Shown here: one piece after another, positions 61,280 to 64,000 of the stretch
How the letters are laid out: each line of letters starts with the position of its first letter
Numbering within the stretch: position 1 is the stretch's first letter
Origin: Paenibacillus cookii
Lineage (GTDB): Bacteria > Bacillota > Bacilli > Paenibacillales > Paenibacillaceae
Assembly (NCBI RefSeq): GCF_018333375.1
Contig: NZ_BORW01000013.1
Span: forward strand, 1-64,000
Reading direction: 5' to 3'
DNA: 64,000 bases
Notes under the pieces: model-generated
What the model saw: only the letters and a program-made list of their open reading frames with translations
Database searches by the model: none
What the model was told of the DNA's origin: nothing
Program-made: the position numbers and the translations under genes

Positions 61280-61744
61280 ATGAAGTTATCATTGGAGACG
61301 GCGAAACGGCTGCTCTCCGCAGCGGAGCAAAAATCCCGGCAAATGGGCCTGGCAAGCAATATCGCGATTGTGGACGACGGCGGAAATCTGGTCGCTTTCC
61401 AGCGCATGGACCATGCCCGCCTGGCCGGAATCGGGATTGCACAGGATAAAGCTTGGACAAGTGTCAGCATGCAAATGCCGACGGCGAACCTGTCGCAAGC
61501 GGCGCAGCCCGGCGGGCCTTCCTACGGGATCAACACCACCAACCGCGGCCGCGTCGTCATTCTCGCCGGAGGGATTCCGTTAAAAGTCGGCGAGCAGATC
61601 GTCGGCGGCATCGGCGTCAGCGGGGGCACCAGCGTGCAGGATGCCGAGATTGCCAATGCGGCGGTGCAGGCGTTTCAAGCGATGCAGGCAAATCCCGGAG
61701 GAAACGTTAACGTCCGCGCCCGCATCGGATCCGTTCGGTTTTAA
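61280..61744 (+). CDS. GlcG/HbpS-family protein (DUF336)
   Basis: The 154-residue product has the GlcG/HbpS fold (MKLSLETAKRLLSAAEQKSRQMG, NIAIVDDGGNLVAFQRMDHA, GGIPLKVGEQIVGGIGVSGGT). Family members bind heme, cobalamin-related molecules or small metabolites, and roles are poorly known. GAGGAG precedes the ATG. It has no signal peptide, unlike some extracellular HbpS proteins. It stands alone and ends at a terminator, 150 bases after the lyase gene. Confidence 0.92.
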   Translation: MKLSLETAKRLLSAAEQKSRQMGLASNIAIVDDGGNLVAFQRMDHARLAGIGIAQDKAWTSVSMQMPTANLSQAAQPGGPSYGINTTNRGRVVILAGGIPLKVGEQIVGGIGVSGGTSVQDAEIANAAVQAFQAMQANPGGNVNVRARIGSVRF

Positions 61745-61785
61745 GCCGGGTTATACCGCCGGAAGCTTTGTGCAGCCTGCCGCAG

Positions 61786-61809
61786 CCGCCCTTTCATAAG
61801 GGCGGTTTT
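61786..61809 (+). terminator. Terminator after the GlcG-like gene
   Basis: CCGCCCTT and AAGGGCGG around TCAT, followed by TTTT. Confidence 0.85.
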
Positions 61810-61939
61810 CGTGTTGTCCGAGGGCATAGATGACTTCGAGTTACATCATTTTCCCAACCGTTTTCGGTCCGGGCTTTAAGGTTCGTTTAATATTCAAAAG
61901 GTATACTTGCGCGTAACCGCACATGAAGGAGGAGTTTCC

Positions 61940-63157
61940 ATGGGCAAACCGCGCATTGAAGAATGGACGCAGCTGAGGAGCCTTGCTTTTTTGGCTATCG
62001 TCATGCAGCATTCGATCGCGGAGTACATTTACAGGGCCGATATTGAACCGGCCGACTCCACGATGCTGACGATGATGTACCATATGACCCGATTCGGAAC
62101 GCCGACCTTTGTTTTTTTATCGGCCGTGCTGATGTTTTATAACTATGACGGGAAGCTGAATTATTTTGCGTTTATCCGCAAAAGGCTTGAGACCGTCTTC
62201 GTCCCATTCCTGTTCTGGACGATCGTTTACTGGCTTTACGTCCGCGCGTTTACGCCGTCGTTCTGGCAAAAAGGAGGACAAGACTGGGGGAGCCTGCTGC
62301 GGGAGCTGGTCCAGCCGCAAACCGGCTACCAATTATGGTTTATTCTGATGATCATTCAATTTTATATTTGTTTTCCGCTGCTGGCCGCGCTTTATAGAGG
62401 CGCCAAAAACAAAATCAACCTTTTGGACGAAGGAAGACGCACCGGGAGCGTTTTGGCGGTCCTGGCCTTCGCCGGCGCATGTTATATCATCCTCCTGTAT
62501 CTGTCCTACTACCGGATGGGCTACTGGGCAGGACGAATCGGAAGCCCGTGGGCAGCGTTGGTAACGCACCGAAGCTATTCGTTTCTCATGTACGGATTTT
62601 ATTTTCTGCTAGGCGCGGCATGCGCCGCAAACATCGGGAACTGGCGGGCATGGTGCACGAAGCTGCTGCCATGGTGCGGAATGGTTTTTCTGGGAATGTA
62701 CATCCGTCTCGGCTATGACGTGCTGCGGGGCTCCGGCGAAACCGTCAACCTGAACATTTCCACGTATCTGAAGCCTTCGACCTTTATTATCATCATGGCG
62801 CAAATGCTGTTTTTGTACGGGCTGCTGCTTCTTCTGCGGGAGCGGAACCAAGCCTTTTTGCGCCTGCTTTCATGGATCGGCACCTATTCGTTCGGGGGTT
62901 ATCTTGCGCATGCGTTGGTGATTTACGTCATCGCTTATTTTACCCGTCCCCTGAACCTTGCCGGCAGCCATCTGCCGTTTGCGCTGCTCACCTTTGCATT
63001 GACGGTTCTGGCTTCGCTCGGCATCAGCTATGCGTTGTCCCGCATGCCGGGGGCCCGCTGGATCGTGGGAGCAGGGCGCCGCAAGCCGCTTCGGGGCAAC
63101 AAAGTCAACGATTACCGGGGCGATTCGCGCACCGTCTTCGGGGCAGGCAACAGGTAA
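61940..63157 (+). CDS. Acyltransferase 3 family membrane protein
   Basis: The 405-residue product has about ten hydrophobic helices with the family start: EEWTQLRSLAFLAIVMQHSI (with the usual early histidine), then LRxFGTP-like FGTPTFVFLSAVLMF and a KRLETVFVPFLFWT segment. Members transfer acyl groups to sugars, peptidoglycan or lipids at the membrane. AAGGAGGAG leads to the ATG at 61940. No glycan-synthesis genes are adjacent, so the target is unknown. A long hairpin terminator follows. Confidence 0.93.
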   Translation: MGKPRIEEWTQLRSLAFLAIVMQHSIAEYIYRADIEPADSTMLTMMYHMTRFGTPTFVFLSAVLMFYNYDGKLNYFAFIRKRLETVFVPFLFWTIVYWLYVRAFTPSFWQKGGQDWGSLLRELVQPQTGYQLWFILMIIQFYICFPLLAALYRGAKNKINLLDEGRRTGSVLAVLAFAGACYIILLYLSYYRMGYWAGRIGSPWAALVTHRSYSFLMYGFYFLLGAACAANIGNWRAWCTKLLPWCGMVFLGMYIRLGYDVLRGSGETVNLNISTYLKPSTFIIIMAQMLFLYGLLLLLRERNQAFLRLLSWIGTYSFGGYLAHALVIYVIAYFTRPLNLAGSHLPFALLTFALTVLASLGISYALSRMPGARWIVGAGRRKPLRGNKVNDYRGDSRTVFGAGNR

Positions 63158-63216
63158 TACGACAGAAAACGGCAAGCTCCGGGCCATCCGGACCAACTTC
63201 ATATCAAGCGAGGGAT

Positions 63217-63289
63217 GCACCTTTCGGAAAGAGGCGTCGGCATGAACCGTTTCAGGTTCGACCGGCGCATTTCCAGGGGTGCTTTTTTT
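63217..63289 (+). terminator. Long hairpin terminator
   Basis: GCACC (63217-63221) pairs with GGTGC (63278-63282) before seven T's; an inner GAACC/GGTTC hairpin with CGG/CCG arms fills the loop. Confidence 0.65.
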
Positions 63290-63432
63290 GTTTCCCGAGT
63301 CCCATTGTGAATATTTCCCCGTCGTTTAGAGGAATGTATCCCCTTACAAAATTTGCAACTAATGTATGATAAGAACAGACAGCATAAGTCGAACAGCGCA
63401 TATGAAAAAACCATATTGAGGGGGATTTGCAA

Positions 63433-64000
63433 GTGAAAAGGTCTTCATTGATTCTTTTGAGCATGCTGGTCGTGTTTACGATGTTCCTGGCCGCATGCGG
63501 CAAAACCGAGGAGAAAAACACGGCGACCGAACAACCGAAAACGGAATCGGAAAAGCCGAAGGAAGAGGCGCCGAAAAAAGACGTATCGCTCCGCGTATTC
63601 TCGACATTCGGCGGCACCGACGCCGCGCGCGAAGCCTTCCAGGCCGCGATCGACGAATTCGTGTCGAAAAATCCGAACGTCAAAGTTGAAAACGATACCA
63701 TGTCGGCCAACGACGACGGCTTCAGAACGAAAGTCAACACGGACATGACGTCCGGCAACGAACCTGACGTGCTGTTCTACTTCGTTGGGGCGGATGCCCA
63801 AGGTTTCGTCGATGCGGGCAAAGTCGTGCCGCTGAACGAAATTCTCGATGCCGATCCGGAATGGAAAGCCGGCTTCTCCCCGGCAGCGCTCGAAAACACG
63901 AGACAAAAAGACGGCAACATTTATGCGGTTCCATTGACCGGCTTCTATGAAGGTTTGTTCGTCAACAAAAAAATCTTCGCGGACAACAACCTCGAGCTGC
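63433..64000 (+). CDS. Sugar-binding lipoprotein, CUT1 family (cut by the window end)
   Basis: The frame starts at GTG behind GAGGGGG and continues to the last base, giving 189 residues of a longer protein. A lipoprotein signal ends in the lipobox FLAACGK. A Glu/Lys/Thr-rich linker (about 24-48) leads to the binding-protein fold (VSLRVFSTFGGTDAAREAFQ, FVSKNPNVKVENDT, NEPDVLFYFVGADAQGF, NIYAVPLTGFYEGLFVNKKIF). It is the third such protein in the window; permease genes should follow on the right. Confidence 0.93.
   Translation, partial: MKRSSLILLSMLVVFTMFLAACGKTEEKNTATEQPKTESEKPKEEAPKKDVSLRVFSTFGGTDAAREAFQAAIDEFVSKNPNVKVENDTMSANDDGFRTKVNTDMTSGNEPDVLFYFVGADAQGFVDAGKVVPLNEILDADPEWKAGFSPAALENTRQKDGNIYAVPLTGFYEGLFVNKKIFADNNLEL

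Noticed and set aside
1..64000. CRISPR arrays, tRNA or rRNA genes, prophage or transposase genes
   Set aside because: No regularly spaced repeats, clover-leaf sequences with CCA-type ends, or transposase/integrase proteins were seen. The only mobile-element signal is the intron tail at the left edge.

Overview
The window reads as chromosomal DNA from a Gram-positive, GC-moderate Bacillales, most likely Paenibacillus or a close relative (Paenibacillaceae). The reasons are strong AGGAGG-type ribosome sites, a tyrosine T-box leader, a BirA-type biotin operator, cre-like sites, and above all several sets of YesM/YesN two-component genes beside CUT1 sugar transporters and intracellular glycosidases. 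No tRNA, rRNA, CRISPR array, phage or complete insertion sequence was seen. The left edge is the 3' end of a group II intron.

Layout. 1-0.12 kb: intron end. 0.15-3.2 kb: purine nucleoside phosphorylase (deoD) with an MFS permease and a UTRA-type GntR regulator. 3.4-9.1 kb: an orphan PAS histidine kinase, a family 2 glycosidase, a GNAT acetyltransferase, and a histidine kinase fused to an RsbR-like STAS domain, split by one extra base in a nine-base run. 9.3-14.4 kb: a PrpR-like regulator and an acid-sugar operon (KdgT permease, DUF1537 kinase, PdxA-type dehydrogenase) that fits D-threonate breakdown. 14.7-22 kb: small housekeeping and stress genes (DinB-like, two VOC proteins, AraC regulator, ECF sigma plus DUF4179 partner) and a TetR regulator beside an epimerase gene carrying an amber stop.

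22-28 kb is an arabinoside region: GH127 and GH51 arabinofuranosidases, each divergent from an AraC regulator. 28.3-32.5 kb holds an FAD oxidoreductase overlapping an ECF41 sigma factor, then an ABC half-transporter. 32.8-50.6 kb is a xylan-oligosaccharide utilisation block: regulator-kinase-regulator, LplA-type binding protein and two permeases, cytoplasmic GH10 xylanase, a second kinase-regulator pair, a second binding protein with two permeases, and a convergent GH43 xylosidase. No transport ATPase is encoded, so a shared MsmX-type ATPase elsewhere is implied. The likely scheme is: sensors detect sugars outside, CUT1 importers bring in oligosaccharides, and the signal-less GH10, GH43, GH51 and GH127 enzymes trim them inside.

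50.8-64 kb: an AraC regulator, T-box-controlled tyrS, an L,D-transpeptidase, a small membrane protein, a MocR regulator, bioB behind a BirA operator, a secreted PL8 polysaccharide lyase, a DUF336 protein, an acyltransferase-3 membrane protein, and the start of a third sugar-binding lipoprotein cut by the window edge.

Everything rests on reading the sequence and knowledge of families; no database search was run. The points most worth a second look are the split kinase-STAS fusion, the PrpR-like activator with a degenerate AAA+ domain and large inverted repeat, the regulator-kinase-regulator arrangement, the ECF41-oxidoreductase overlap, and the BirA operator with an unexplained 220-base leader.
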